NCBI RefSeq assembly: GCF_018403225.1 | Contig: NZ_BOSG01000004.1 | Location: forward strand, 248,001 to 312,000 | From: Paenibacillus sp. J23TS9 | GTDB taxonomy: Bacteria; Bacillota; Bacilli; Paenibacillales; Paenibacillaceae | DNA length: 64,000 nucleotides | Direction of reading: 5' to 3' | Shown: piece by piece, positions 17,382 through 25,611 of the stretch | How the letters are laid out: each line of letters starts with the position of its first letter | Position numbering within the stretch: the first letter of the stretch is position 1 | Translations under genes and position numbers: made by a program | The notes under the pieces: generated by a model | The model's database searches: none | Told to the model about the DNA's origin: nothing | The model's input: the letters and a program-made list of their open reading frames with translations, nothing else

Positions 17382-19412
17382 TTAGATCCACAAATGCACA
17401 ACCAAATCAATCAGCTTGATACCGGCGAATGGAGCAATGACACCACCGAGTCCAAAGATCATCAGGTTCCGGCTGAGCAGACGCGCCGAGCTCATTGGCT
17501 TGTATTTGATGCCTTTCATTGCCAGCGGGATCAGCAGCGGAATAATAACGGCATTGAAAATCAATGCACTCAGAATAGCCGACATCGGCGATCCCAGGGC
17601 CATCACATTCAGTACGTTCATCTGTGGAATGGCCACCATGAACATCGCGGGAATGATCGCAAAATACTTCGCAACATCATTCGCGATGCTGAACGTGGTC
17701 AATGCGCCCCGAGTCATCAGCAGTTGTTTACCGATGGCTACGACTTCAATGATCTTGGAGGGATCGGAGTCCAGGTCAACCATGTTTGCTGCTTCCTTCG
17801 CTGCCACCGTCCCGCTGTTCATTGCAATGCCGACATCAGCCTGGGCCAGGGCAGGCGCGTCATTCGTGCCGTCCCCGGTCATGGCTACCAGCTTACCTTC
17901 GGCCTGTTCCCGGCGAATCACGGCGATTTTGTCTTCCGGCTTGCTCTCCGCAATATAATCATCAACACCGGCTTCCCGGGCAATCGTTGCCGCTGTCAGC
18001 GGGTTATCCCCCGTACACATGATGGTCCTGATCCCCATCTCCCGGAGTTGTTCAAAGCGCTCCTTCATACCCGGTTTCACAGTATCCTTCAGGTGAATCA
18101 ATCCATAGATTTTGTCGTCAACCGCAACTGCAAGCGGCGTTCCGCCTTCGGACGCGATCGCATCCGAATTCGCGGCAAGGTCTGATGGAATGCTGCCGCC
18201 TTGGGAAAGCACCCACTGGCGGACCGCATCAACCGCTCCCTTGCGGACATGACGTCCATCCTGCAAATCAATGCCGCTCATTCTTGTCTCTGCTTTGAAT
18301 TCAATAAATTCGCCGCCTGCTGCAATATCCTCGTCATAGCCCAGCGTTTGCTTCTTCATCAGCTCAAGAACAGACCGTCCTTCTGGTGTTTCATCCTTAA
18401 GTGAGCTTACTGCCGCCCAATAGGCTGTTTCTGGCAGGGAAGCATCACCTGCAGGAATAAACTGGCTGGCCATCCGGTTACCATACGTAATTGTCCCTGT
18501 TTTATCCAGTATCATGGTATTGATATCACCGGAAGCTTCCACGGCCTTACCGGACATGGCCAGCACATTGAACTGGGTAACACGGTCCATCCCGGCAATC
18601 CCAATGGCTGATAGCAGACCGCCAATAGTCGTAGGAATCAGACATACCAGAAGGGATATGAGAACCGGAATATCAAGTGATATCCCCAAATATTTGGCAA
18701 TTGGTGCAAGCGTGACGACCACAATCAGAAAGATCAGCGTCAATGTCGTCAACAGCGTACTCAGCGCAATTTCATTTGGCGTTTTCTGACGGGATGCGCC
18801 CTCAACGAGTGAAATCATTCTGTCGATGAACGATTCGCCCGGATCGCTGGTAATGGCCACCTTGATCCGGTCACTGACTACCCGTGTACCACCGGTCACG
18901 GAGCTGAAGTCGCCGCCCGCTTCCTTGATGACAGGGGCTGATTCCCCGGTAATGGCCGATTCATCAACTGAAGCGAGCCCTTCGATGACTTCACCATCCC
19001 CCGGAATCATCTCGCCCTGCGATACGATGACGATGTCACCTTTGCGCAGCTCTGTAGAATTAACAACTTTAATATCCGGACCAACACATTTATTGGCGGT
19101 TGTTTCTTTTTTACTTTTCTTCAGAGAATCTGCCTGTGCCTTACCGCGGCCTTCAGCCAGCGCCTCGGCGAAGTTCGCGAACAGGACCGTGAACAGCAGA
19201 ATCAGAAATACAGTCAAATTAAAACCCAGGCGCCCTCCAGTGTTGAAATAGTCTGGAAACAGAACCATCAGCAAAACGACAAATGTGCCGATTTCAACCA
19301 CGAACATGACCGGATTCTTCAACATAACGACCGGATTCAATTTAATAATGCTGTCCTTCATAGCATGCTTGATAATGCTGCCTGTAAGCATGCTTTTGCG
19401 TTTTCCGCTCAT
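17382..19412 (-). CDS. kdpB: K+-transporting P-type ATPase subunit B
   Basis: 676 aa catalytic P-type ATPase. The phosphorylation motif [10 protein letters not shown], the hinge [20 protein letters not shown] and the TGES loop (AITGESAPV) are present. The start at 19412 follows GAGGTGG by eight bases; the frame is open to 19451 but has no better site. It pumps K+ together with KdpA at very low external potassium. Spacing to kdpA is about 40 bp. Confidence 0.97.
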   Translation of the reverse strand: MSGKRKSMLTGSIIKHAMKDSIIKLNPVVMLKNPVMFVVEIGTFVVLLMVLFPDYFNTGGRLGFNLTVFLILLFTVLFANFAEALAEGRGKAQADSLKKSKKETTANKCVGPDIKVVNSTELRKGDIVIVSQGEMIPGDGEVIEGLASVDESAITGESAPVIKEAGGDFSSVTGGTRVVSDRIKVAITSDPGESFIDRMISLVEGASRQKTPNEIALSTLLTTLTLIFLIVVVTLAPIAKYLGISLDIPVLISLLVCLIPTTIGGLLSAIGIAGMDRVTQFNVLAMSGKAVEASGDINTMILDKTGTITYGNRMASQFIPAGDASLPETAYWAAVSSLKDETPEGRSVLELMKKQTLGYDEDIAAGGEFIEFKAETRMSGIDLQDGRHVRKGAVDAVRQWVLSQGGSIPSDLAANSDAIASEGGTPLAVAVDDKIYGLIHLKDTVKPGMKERFEQLREMGIRTIMCTGDNPLTAATIAREAGVDDYIAESKPEDKIAVIRREQAEGKLVAMTGDGTNDAPALAQADVGIAMNSGTVAAKEAANMVDLDSDPSKIIEVVAIGKQLLMTRGALTTFSIANDVAKYFAIIPAMFMVAIPQMNVLNVMALGSPMSAILSALIFNAVIIPLLIPLAMKGIKYKPMSSARLLSRNLMIFGLGGVIAPFAGIKLIDLVVHLWI

Positions 19413-19454
19413 GATTCTTTCCACCTCATTTATTTTGGGAATTGAAGCCATTCC

Positions 19455-21134
19455 TTATTTAAGTGTTAGAAATTCCGCCACCGGGCCCAGAACCAGCACC
19501 GGCAGGAAGGTCAATGCTCCGATCAGGAGCACTGTTCCGACCAAAATGCCCGCAAACAGCTTTGTATCCGTATGGAAGGTGCCGATGGTTTCAGGGACCG
19601 TTCTTTTTCGCGACAGAGAGCCGGCTACGCCCAGGAGAGCGATAATCGAGACATACCGTCCCAATAGCATGACAAGCCCCGTGCTTACGTTCCAGAACAC
19701 CGTGTTATCACCCAGGCCCTCGAAGCCGGAGCCGTTGTTCGCTGCGGAAGAAGTATACTCATACAAGGATTGGCTCAGTCCGTGATACATTGGGTTAGTC
19801 AAGGCATCCGTTCCCAGATGCGTCATAAATGAAACAGCCGTCGGAACCAAAATGATAAACGGATGCGCGAGTATCGCAATGGCAATCAGCTTCATTTCCC
19901 GGCTTTCGATTTTACGCCCCAGGAACTCCGGTGTCCGTCCAACCATCAAACCGCATATGAACACGCCCAGAATGGCATACATAATCATATTGACGAAACC
20001 TACACCCTTGCCTCCGAACACGACGTTCAGCATCATTTCCGCCAGTGGAGCAAGTCCGCCAAGCGGCGTCAGCGTATCATGCATGTTATTGACCGAGCCG
20101 GTCGTCGCCGCCGTCGTGACGGTCGTGAACAGCGCGGACTGCGCCACGCCGAACCGGACCTCTTTGCCCTCCATGCTGCCTTGCGTACTGTTGATGCCAA
20201 GCTCATTGATTAGCGGGTTGCCGCTTTTTTCCGAAAAATAGGTCAGGCACAGGAAAGCTGCGAACAGCACCATCATGGCCGAGAAAACAATCCAGCCCTG
20301 CTTGCGGTTTTTCGCAAACCGCCCAAAGGTATAAGGCAGCGACGCCGAAATCGTCCACATGCTCAATATTTCAATTACGTTCGTCAGCGGACGCGGATTT
20401 TCAAAGGGATGCGCCGAGTTCACGCCGAAAAATCCGCCCCCGTTCGTTCCGAGATGCTTGATCGACTCCAGGGACGCTACAGGCCCCATGGCAATGTGCT
20501 GCACTGCACCGCCAAGCGTGTTTACAGTAACGGTAGGCTCCAGCGTCTGCGGTACCTGCAGTCCCACCAGCACCAGCGTAACGATGATCGCGAGCGGCAG
20601 AAATACGCGGGTATGAGCCTTTACGAAGTCTTCAAAAAAGTTACCCATCCCGCCTCCTCTGCGGGTGATCCCACGCATAAATGAGATGGCAATGACCAGA
20701 CCGGAAGCCGCCGACGTAAACATCATCATCGTGATGACGATCATCTGGCCGAAGTAAGACATGCCGCTTTCGCCGCTGTAATGCTGAAGATTCGTATTGG
20801 TCATGAAACTGATGACGGTATTAAAGGACAGGCTGGCCTCCATATTTCCGGTTTGATTCGGATTGACTGGCAGCCCTCCCATCAGTCTGAGAATCAAATA
20901 GCTGACGGCCACCAATATGATGTTGGTCGCAATCATACTGAGAGCGTATTTTTTCCAGTTCATGCCGGAGCGGTTTTTTAGACCGATGAACTTATAAAAG
21001 AGCTTTTCTACGGCTCCAAAAATTTTGTCCGTACGGTTCGCCTCATTGGAGAATACGTGATATATATAGCTGCCTACCGGTTTAACCAGCAGGAGCAGCA
21101 CAGCGATAACGATACAAATCTGCAGGATATCCAA
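19455..21134 (-). CDS. kdpA: K+-transporting ATPase subunit A (channel-like)
   Basis: 559 aa, ten membrane helices. Potassium-selectivity segments typical of KdpA are visible, such as TNGGGFFGVNSAHPFENP and NNGSGFEGLGDN. The gene begins 30 bp after kdpF. Length is normal for the family. It is the K+-translocating subunit of the KdpFABC complex. Confidence 0.97.
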   Translation of the reverse strand: MDILQICIVIAVLLLLVKPVGSYIYHVFSNEANRTDKIFGAVEKLFYKFIGLKNRSGMNWKKYALSMIATNIILVAVSYLILRLMGGLPVNPNQTGNMEASLSFNTVISFMTNTNLQHYSGESGMSYFGQMIVITMMMFTSAASGLVIAISFMRGITRRGGGMGNFFEDFVKAHTRVFLPLAIIVTLVLVGLQVPQTLEPTVTVNTLGGAVQHIAMGPVASLESIKHLGTNGGGFFGVNSAHPFENPRPLTNVIEILSMWTISASLPYTFGRFAKNRKQGWIVFSAMMVLFAAFLCLTYFSEKSGNPLINELGINSTQGSMEGKEVRFGVAQSALFTTVTTAATTGSVNNMHDTLTPLGGLAPLAEMMLNVVFGGKGVGFVNMIMYAILGVFICGLMVGRTPEFLGRKIESREMKLIAIAILAHPFIILVPTAVSFMTHLGTDALTNPMYHGLSQSLYEYTSSAANNGSGFEGLGDNTVFWNVSTGLVMLLGRYVSIIALLGVAGSLSRKRTVPETIGTFHTDTKLFAGILVGTVLLIGALTFLPVLVLGPVAEFLTLK

Positions 21135-21164
21135 AATTGCTTCCTCCTCTTCAAGGCTGGTTTT

Positions 21165-21242
21165 CTAAAATCGTTCCGGATGGATCAGGGCATAGACCAA
21201 ATAGATGAATACGAGCAGCGCCAGTACCATAACAACGATCAT
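21165..21242 (-). CDS. kdpF: KdpF small stabilising subunit
   Basis: 25 aa: a single hydrophobic helix MIVVMVLALLVFIYLVYALI followed by HPERF. Size, position directly before kdpA and the C-terminal short polar tail match KdpF, which stabilises the Kdp complex. GGGGGAGGGGAAG just upstream is an excellent binding site, and the start codon overlaps the stop of the upstream 35-aa gene (ATGA). Confidence 0.88.
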   Translation of the reverse strand: MIVVMVLALLVFIYLVYALIHPERF

Positions 21243-21346
21243 TTGTCTTCCCCTCCCCCATCCACGACATGGCCGCACCATCTTAGGAATAGCAGAAAGA
21301 CACCAAATACCCCTGCAAGCGTCAAAATCATCAGAAAGTCCATCAT
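21239..21346 (-). CDS. 35-aa single-helix membrane protein in the kdp operon
   Basis: Frame MMDFLMILTLAGVFGVFLLF then LRWCGHVVDGGGEDK. One membrane helix with a short basic/acidic tail. It overlaps kdpF by an ATGA junction, and its own tail codons carry the kdpF binding site, so translation is coupled. Start could be either of two adjacent ATGs. I do not know a characterised homologue; by size and position it could be a second KdpF-like subunit (inference). Confidence 0.65.
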   Translation of the reverse strand: MMDFLMILTLAGVFGVFLLFLRWCGHVVDGGGEDK

Positions 21347-21382
21347 GGCTTCACATTTTCCCTTCTCTTTCCCGAATAAGCA

Positions 21383-21775
21383 CTATTTCAGCAAGAATCC
21401 AACCTCGCCGTTCAACGTATGAATGATGTGATTCGCTCCTAGTCCCCGGTAAATCCCCGGAGAATTATCCGCCCTTGTGATCACGTATATGGGACGCGAT
21501 GTCCACGGCCGGCATATTTGCAGGTAGCGGCATGTTAAATTGAGACTGTTCTCAAAAATAAAGATCCGGCCGATCCTCTGTTCAGGAACGACCCACTCAA
21601 CCGTGTTGTTGGTGTGGATCCGAATGATTTGCGAAGCTCCAAGCTTTCTAAGCTCGCGTTCTTCTTTCAGACTATTGGTAAGCACGGCGAAAGGCCGTTT
21701 GAGATAGATCAAAAGCTTAATAAAATTGCGTCCGACCTCGTTCGGCGCTGTAACGATGATGAGTTCCTCATCCAC
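21383..21775 (-). CDS. RCK/TrkA-N-like protein, first gene of the kdp operon
   Basis: 130 aa, starting GTG with AAGGAGGAG nine bases upstream. The layout (ELIIVTAPNEVGRNFIKLL, then KRPFAVLTNS, REL.KLGASQIIRIH, and IYVITRADNS) suggests a Rossmann-like beta-alpha fold as in RCK/TrkA-N domains, but the glycine-rich nucleotide motif is not classical (TAPNEVG). It is the first cistron after the riboswitch terminator and 36 bp before the 35-aa gene. A role in nucleotide-linked control of K+ uptake is inference; I do not recognise a named family. Confidence 0.6.
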   Translation of the reverse strand: MDEELIIVTAPNEVGRNFIKLLIYLKRPFAVLTNSLKEERELRKLGASQIIRIHTNNTVEWVVPEQRIGRIFIFENSLNLTCRYLQICRPWTSRPIYVITRADNSPGIYRGLGANHIIHTLNGEVGFLLK

Positions 21776-21817
21776 GACTTTGTGCTCCTCCTTCTGGCAG
21801 ATTGTCTGAACATAAAA

Positions 21818-21853
21818 TAGGCCGCAGGGAAAGAGGACCTTTCCCGCGGCCTA
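21818..21853 (-). terminator. Expression-platform terminator of the kdp-proximal riboswitch
   Basis: TAGGCCGC at 21818-21825 pairs with GCGGCCTA at 21846-21853, continuing through AGGGAAAG/CTTTCCC. The minus strand then reads ATTTTATG. It lies 60 bp after the aptamer and 43 bp before the first kdp cistron. Confidence 0.75.
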
Positions 21854-21914
21854 CAAGTTCATGACGAAAGAAAGCCATGAAAATATGCTCACGACAAATG
21901 CTGCCTCTCCCTAT

Positions 21915-22068
21915 ACGCTTACGAGGTTAGCTGACGGATTAGGGCGTGAGAGTCGCCCATCCTCATTGTCCCATTACGGGACGGAAGGATTCACCCCTGC
22001 CTCATATGCCTAAAGCCATATGATGCTGTTGGTTCCCCCGCTTCCGGCCCTGGGCCGGAATTAAGCGT
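21915..22068 (-). ncRNA. c-di-AMP riboswitch (ydaO/yuaA type), kdp-proximal copy
   Basis: On the minus strand the conserved segments appear in order: CGGGGGAACCAACAG, GGGGTGAATCC, GGGCGACTCTCACGCCC and CCGTCAGCTAACCTCG. P1 is ACGCTTA (22062-22068) with TAAGCGT (21915-21921). In this class c-di-AMP binding favours termination, shutting K+ importers. The terminator at 21818-21853 fits an OFF switch for kdp. Confidence 0.92.
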
Positions 22069-22122
22069 TAAAGACATTCAAATGTTATATTTTTTTGCAT
22101 TTCATGCATTTTGGCAATAAGA

Positions 22123-22227
22123 AAAACGTCAATTGACGTACTTTCACAGAAGACAGACCGCGATTAGCGGAAATTTTTCTTGCAATATCAGGAAGTAATG
22201 GCTCTGTAGTTTATACTTTCTGATATT
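22123..22227. repeat. Dispersed structured element, copy B, between the two riboswitches
   Basis: Matches 1469-1573 without gaps, with the same spacing of CGTC/GACG hairpin (22127-22130/22135-22138, perfect palindrome CGTCAATTGACG), TACTTTC (22139-22145), TAGCGGAA (22165-22172) and TTATACTTTC (22211-22220). ACAGA (22153-22157) can pair with TCTGT (22203-22207), in the same region as the different-sequence stem of copy A but not column for column. On the minus strand the terminal palindrome is followed by TTTTTC. Confidence 0.6.
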
Positions 22228-22228
22228 A

Positions 22229-22262
22229 TAAAAAACCACAGAGGTTAACTGAACCCCTGTGG
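22229..22262 (-). terminator. Expression-platform terminator of the distal riboswitch
   Basis: ACCACAGAGGTTAA (22235-22248) pairs with the segment ending CCCCTGTGGT at 22262; the minus strand continues TTTTTTAT. It lies 45 bp after the aptamer. Confidence 0.8.
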
Positions 22263-22307
22263 TCGATAGATATCGATCACAAGTTTCATCATTCCTCTCT
22301 CAAACAA

Positions 22308-22493
22308 CGCTTACGAGGTTAGCTGACGGATTCGAGCGGTGAGAGTCGCTCTACCCGCGCCCGGATCCATGGCATCCGGTCACAGGATTCACCCCTGCGG
22401 TATCACCTGTCTCCGACTCTCACACCGGACAACTGGAGTACGCGCGATTGGTTCCCCCGATTCCCACCCATAAAGAGAGTGAAAATTCAGCGA
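22308..22493 (-). ncRNA. c-di-AMP riboswitch (ydaO/yuaA type), distal copy
   Basis: Minus-strand segments TCGGGGGAACCAATCG, CAGGGGTGAATCCTG, GAGCGACTCTCACCGCTC and TCCGTCAGCTAACCTCG are the class hallmarks. P1 is shorter than in the proximal copy (CGCT with AGCG). A long variable hairpin (TGTGAGAGTCGGAGACAGG region) makes it larger. It has its own terminator at 22229-22262, so the two units are complete and in tandem. Confidence 0.9.
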
Positions 22494-22953
22494 TTCAAAA
22501 ATGGAAACGTCTTGAATTACGATTTGAATCATACACCCGCGTGCAATTAGTGTAAAGGTGGTGTGAAATCGCTTATCGCTTAAAATAAGATCATTTCAGC
22601 TCAGGTTATCGCTTACAAAAGTTTATATCTCCTTTTGGCTCTCGTATCCTCTCTATTTCACCTGTTTATATTAAACGGATTAGAGCCTTCCATTCTTCTT
22701 TCTGTCAATGAACACTGTATTTTCATAAAGTGACGTGAAGCAGCGCCAGAGCGAGCAAACGGTTGAAAAACAGCTGCTCCAACCGGCAGTCAGGCAGCCA
22801 TGCCCTGAAAACGGATATTAAGGTGATTCCAGCCCTCTGCTGAGTTTGGCTGAGGCTTATGTTTCATTGTTCTGATCGATACGTAAGATTGAAATGAATT
22901 GATTCATTGTATAAAATTAAGTTGTATAAGATATAAGGAAGGGAGGAAGGAAA
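22494..22953. other. Intergenic region upstream of kdp leader and gpx
   Basis: 460 bp without a gene. It must hold the kdp leader promoter on the minus strand and a gpx promoter on the plus strand. A weak minus candidate is TTGTAA, 17 bases, AATGAT. ATCGCTTA occurs three times (22568-22575, 22575-22582, 22608-22615); meaning unknown. Nothing else recognised. Confidence 0.4.
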
Positions 22954-23448
22954 ATGTCTGTGTACGACTATCATGCCCGCACGTTGCAGGGCAAGGAAAA
23001 ACCTTTATCCGACTATCAGGATCAAGTGCTGCTTATCGTAAATACGGCAAGCAAGTGCGGGTTGACTCCCCAATATCGGGGGCTTCAGGAGCTGTACGAA
23101 AAATTTCATGATCAGCATTTTGAAATCCTCGGATTTCCCAGCAACCAGTTTGCGCATCAAGAGCCGGGAGGCAGCGAGGAAATTGCGGAGTTTTGCCAAG
23201 TCAATTACGGCGTAAGCTTTCCCATGTTCGAGAAAATCGATGTCAAGGGCGATAACGCCCATCCGCTGTTCAAGCATCTCACCGAAAAGGCGCCTGGCGT
23301 ACTGGGCTCCAAGGCGATCAAATGGAATTTCACTAAATTTCTGGTCGACAAACAAGGGCGGGTTATTAAGCGCTACGCACCACAAACGACACCGGATAAA
23401 ATTGAAGAGGATATTAAAAAGCTGATCGGGAATTCTTCTTCCAATTAA
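22954..23448 (+). CDS. Glutathione peroxidase family thiol peroxidase (BsaA-like)
   Basis: 164 aa. The peroxidatic cysteine is in NTASKCGLTPQY (residue about 36); GFPSNQFAHQEPG and the tryptophan motif IKWNFTKFLVD complete the Gpx active site. Cys rather than selenocysteine, so most likely thioredoxin-dependent. GGGAGGAAGG precedes the ATG. Single gene followed by a hairpin. Confidence 0.95.
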   Translation: MSVYDYHARTLQGKEKPLSDYQDQVLLIVNTASKCGLTPQYRGLQELYEKFHDQHFEILGFPSNQFAHQEPGGSEEIAEFCQVNYGVSFPMFEKIDVKGDNAHPLFKHLTEKAPGVLGSKAIKWNFTKFLVDKQGRVIKRYAPQTTPDKIEEDIKKLIGNSSSN

Positions 23449-23491
23449 AAACAACGAGCGGCATATAATTTCGTATATCTGCTGAAAAAAC

Positions 23492-23524
23492 AAAAAGATC
23501 CTTGCGGGAGCAAGGATCTTCTTC
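23492..23524. terminator. Bidirectional terminator between gpx and tRNA-Leu
   Basis: AAGATCCTTGC (23495-23505) pairs with GCAAGGATCTT (23510-23520). The T-tract is best on the minus strand, so it also ends the tRNA-Leu transcript. Confidence 0.85.
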
Positions 23525-23540
23525 GTGTTCTTACTATAAA

Positions 23541-23623
23541 TGCGGTAGAGAGGACTCGAACCTCCACGAGCATACGCCCACTACCCCCTCAAGATAGCGT
23601 GTCTGCCATTCCACCACTACCGC
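23541..23623 (-). tRNA. tRNA-Leu (GAG)
   Basis: Minus strand GCGGTAG...CTACCGC acceptor, anticodon stem CTATC/GGTAG around loop TTGAGGG (anticodon GAG), long variable arm of a class II tRNA, T-arm GAGGTTCGAGTCCTC. CCA is not encoded. It differs from the copy at 37304 by a base in the variable arm. Confidence 0.95.
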
Positions 23624-23781
23624 GCAGTGATAACTTTTTCAGCAACTTTTTTATTATATACCAACAGCCCGAAAATGTAAATAGCTATCCTGAAAATTCA
23701 ATGTATAGACGGCAGGACCCGCTCTCACTAGCATCAAAATGACAAGTCCTGCCTTACGGTTTCTCATCAGAATAAAATACG

Positions 23782-24135
23782 TTATTGATCAAAAGATTGT
23801 TGTTTTTTATAGCGGGTAAAACTGATATACTCCTTAATAAACTCTTTTTCTTTTTCGGATAATAAGACGCTGGATTGATCACATTCGTCCCATACGTATG
23901 TACTCCTGTTTTCCTTTATAAGAAAAGACTCCGGTTCTTTGCCCAGAATGAGCCAATCCAAGCTGACGCCAAAAAACGAGGAAATTTCAACGAGCTTATT
24001 CGTGCTTGGTGTTGATTTACTCCTTTTCCAGTCTCCCAGATTGCCTGTACTGATCCCCAGCTCTTCACAAAATAGCTTCTTCGTCATCCCCCGCATTTTA
24101 ATTAACGATTCAATTCGATCGTAAATGGATTGCAT
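23782..24135 (-). CDS. Xre-family helix-turn-helix regulator
   Basis: 117 aa. A Cro/C1-type HTH spans about residues 8-62: MRGMTKKLFCEELGISTGNL, then WKRSKSTPSTNKLVEISSFF. A 50-residue acidic C-terminal part of unknown role follows. It is divergent from the PAS gene; the intergenic region holds two copies of GACGYATATA (24166-24175 and 24206-24215), possible operator sites. Target unknown. Confidence 0.85.
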   Translation of the reverse strand: MQSIYDRIESLIKMRGMTKKLFCEELGISTGNLGDWKRSKSTPSTNKLVEISSFFGVSLDWLILGKEPESFLIKENRSTYVWDECDQSSVLLSEKEKEFIKEYISFTRYKKQQSFDQ

Positions 24136-24378
24136 ATAAGACCGCCTTCCAAATCGTCTTCCGACGACGCATATAAGTAATTATATTCTTGCAAAATTAC
24201 GTAAAGACGTATATACTCTCCTTGCTATCGCAAATGATAACATATTGGTAATTGTATCATTAATTCCACCCTTTTTACCATTATTCTCCGCATGAACTGC
24301 AACTCCCCCGTCAAACTGGACGAGCATGCCGCACATCGATATAAGCACTTCCAATTCATATAGAGGGAGCGACTTTAT

Positions 24379-24996
24379 TTGTTTAATTCAGGCATTAGTA
24401 TTCTTGAAATCATACATTCACTAAGACAAGCCATTGCGGTTGTCAACCCCAAAGGCTACATCCTTTCTGTCAATCATGCCTGGGTTCAAAATTCGAGTGA
24501 AGGCGGCATACCTGCATCATTCAACTGGACGGGAATTAATTTCACACAAATATTTGCGGCCCTTTCAGAAGCTGAAGGACGTTGTCCCAACGCGCTTGAT
24601 CCCGTATTGAACGGGACTAGCCCGCTTTTCCGCACGGAGTTTCAATCCTCTTTCGAGCGGAGCTTAAAATGGTTCTTATTCGAAGCCACCACGGTTTATT
24701 ATGAGGATTCGCACACCGTCAAAGGTATGATCGTTTGCCTCACCGATATTACCCAAAGCAAGATGCTAGAACAGGATTTAATGGAAGCGCTGACTCAAAT
24801 CCGTACCCTGCGCGGTCTACTCCCTATTTGTGCGGTATGTAAAAGAATACGGGATGAGGACGACATCTGGAATTCAGTGGAAAGCTTTCTTGAAAAGCAC
24901 ACCCATGCCGAGTTCACCCATGATATCTGCCCGGAATGTATTCGTCGTTTGTATCCCAAGTATTCATCCGTACTCGATGGCCCCTCCTATTCCTAG
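24379..24996 (+). CDS. PAS-domain protein with C-terminal four-cysteine module
   Basis: 205 aa. An N-terminal PAS fold (residues about 10-130) is followed by LRGLLPICAVCKRIRDEDD and ending with HDICPECIRRLYP: two Cys-x-x-Cys pairs, a module often seen at the end of PAS sensor proteins and likely to bind metal. No kinase or output domain is attached, so it probably signals through a partner. Start is TTG with GAGGGAGCG upstream. Ligand unknown. Confidence 0.75.
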   Translation: MFNSGISILEIIHSLRQAIAVVNPKGYILSVNHAWVQNSSEGGIPASFNWTGINFTQIFAALSEAEGRCPNALDPVLNGTSPLFRTEFQSSFERSLKWFLFEATTVYYEDSHTVKGMIVCLTDITQSKMLEQDLMEALTQIRTLRGLLPICAVCKRIRDEDDIWNSVESFLEKHTHAEFTHDICPECIRRLYPKYSSVLDGPSYS

Positions 24997-25090
24997 TGAT
25001 AAGTAAATACCCACATATAATCTGCACTCCTTCAGTTCAACATCATAAAACCCCGCTCTCGTTTTCATTCCTTCCATTTGGAAAAAATGA

Positions 25091-25119
25091 TTGACGATTT
25101 TCATTGATGTGAATATAAT
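25091..25119 (+). promoter_or_regulatory. Sigma-A promoter of the marR-MFS operon
   Basis: TTGACG (25091-25096), 17-bp spacer, TATAAT (25114-25119). Confidence 0.8.
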
Positions 25120-25134
25120 TGTCTTGACAATTAT
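25115..25134. promoter_or_regulatory. MarR-type operator overlapping the -10 box
   Basis: ATAATTGTC (25115-25123) and GACAATTAT (25126-25134) form a perfect 9-bp inverted repeat with a 2-bp spacer. Binding would block the promoter, fitting autorepression by the MarR protein just downstream. Confidence 0.7.
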
Positions 25135-25153
25135 TTTGAAGGAGTGTTTTGCT

Positions 25154-25600
25154 CTGAGCAGATTCACATCAACCCATCAATCCATCGGATTCCGTTTTGG
25201 CAATATGTCACGTAAAATGTCCGCTCTTTTTGCAGGCAGACTCAAGCCTTATGGCATTACCCCCGAGCAATGGACCGTTCTTTACCAGGTATATCTTCAG
25301 GAAGGAATTAACCAGAAGGAGCTTGCCACGAGATCCGGTAAGGATCAGCCTTCCATTACGCGTATTCTGGATGTGCTCGATAAAAAAGGCTTCATCCAGC
25401 GTAAACCCGATCCTGGAGACCGCAGAGCCTATTTGATTTACGCTACTTCGGCTGTACAAGAGCTAATGAACGAGACCGTACCGCTGGAGCTCAGCCTGAA
25501 TGATGAGCTGATCGCCGGCATTTCAGATGAACAGTTGCAAACGCTGGATCAAATTATGAAACAGATTAATGCTAATATCGATCGAATTTTTGTAGATTAG
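25154..25600 (+). CDS. MarR-family transcriptional repressor
   Basis: About 148 aa winged-helix regulator. ITPEQWTVLYQVYLQEG and KDQPSITRILDVLDKKGFI (recognition helix and wing region), then RKPDPGDRRAYLIY, are MarR hallmarks. The reading frame is open from 25091, but that lies inside the -35 box; the transcript should begin near 25126. The best start is a CTG at 25154, nine bases after AAGGAG, giving the usual short N-terminus; ATG 25206 would remove part of helix 1. It is 11 bp upstream of the MFS gene it probably controls. Confidence 0.85.
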   Translation: MSRFTSTHQSIGFRFGNMSRKMSALFAGRLKPYGITPEQWTVLYQVYLQEGINQKELATRSGKDQPSITRILDVLDKKGFIQRKPDPGDRRAYLIYATSAVQELMNETVPLELSLNDELIAGISDEQLQTLDQIMKQINANIDRIFVD

Positions 25601-25611
25601 AGGTTACAACC

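Noticed and set aside
22568..22615. Three ATCGCTTA copies as a third riboswitch or DnaA box cluster
   Set aside because: No aptamer core segments nearby and the sequence does not fit the DnaA box (TTATNCACA).
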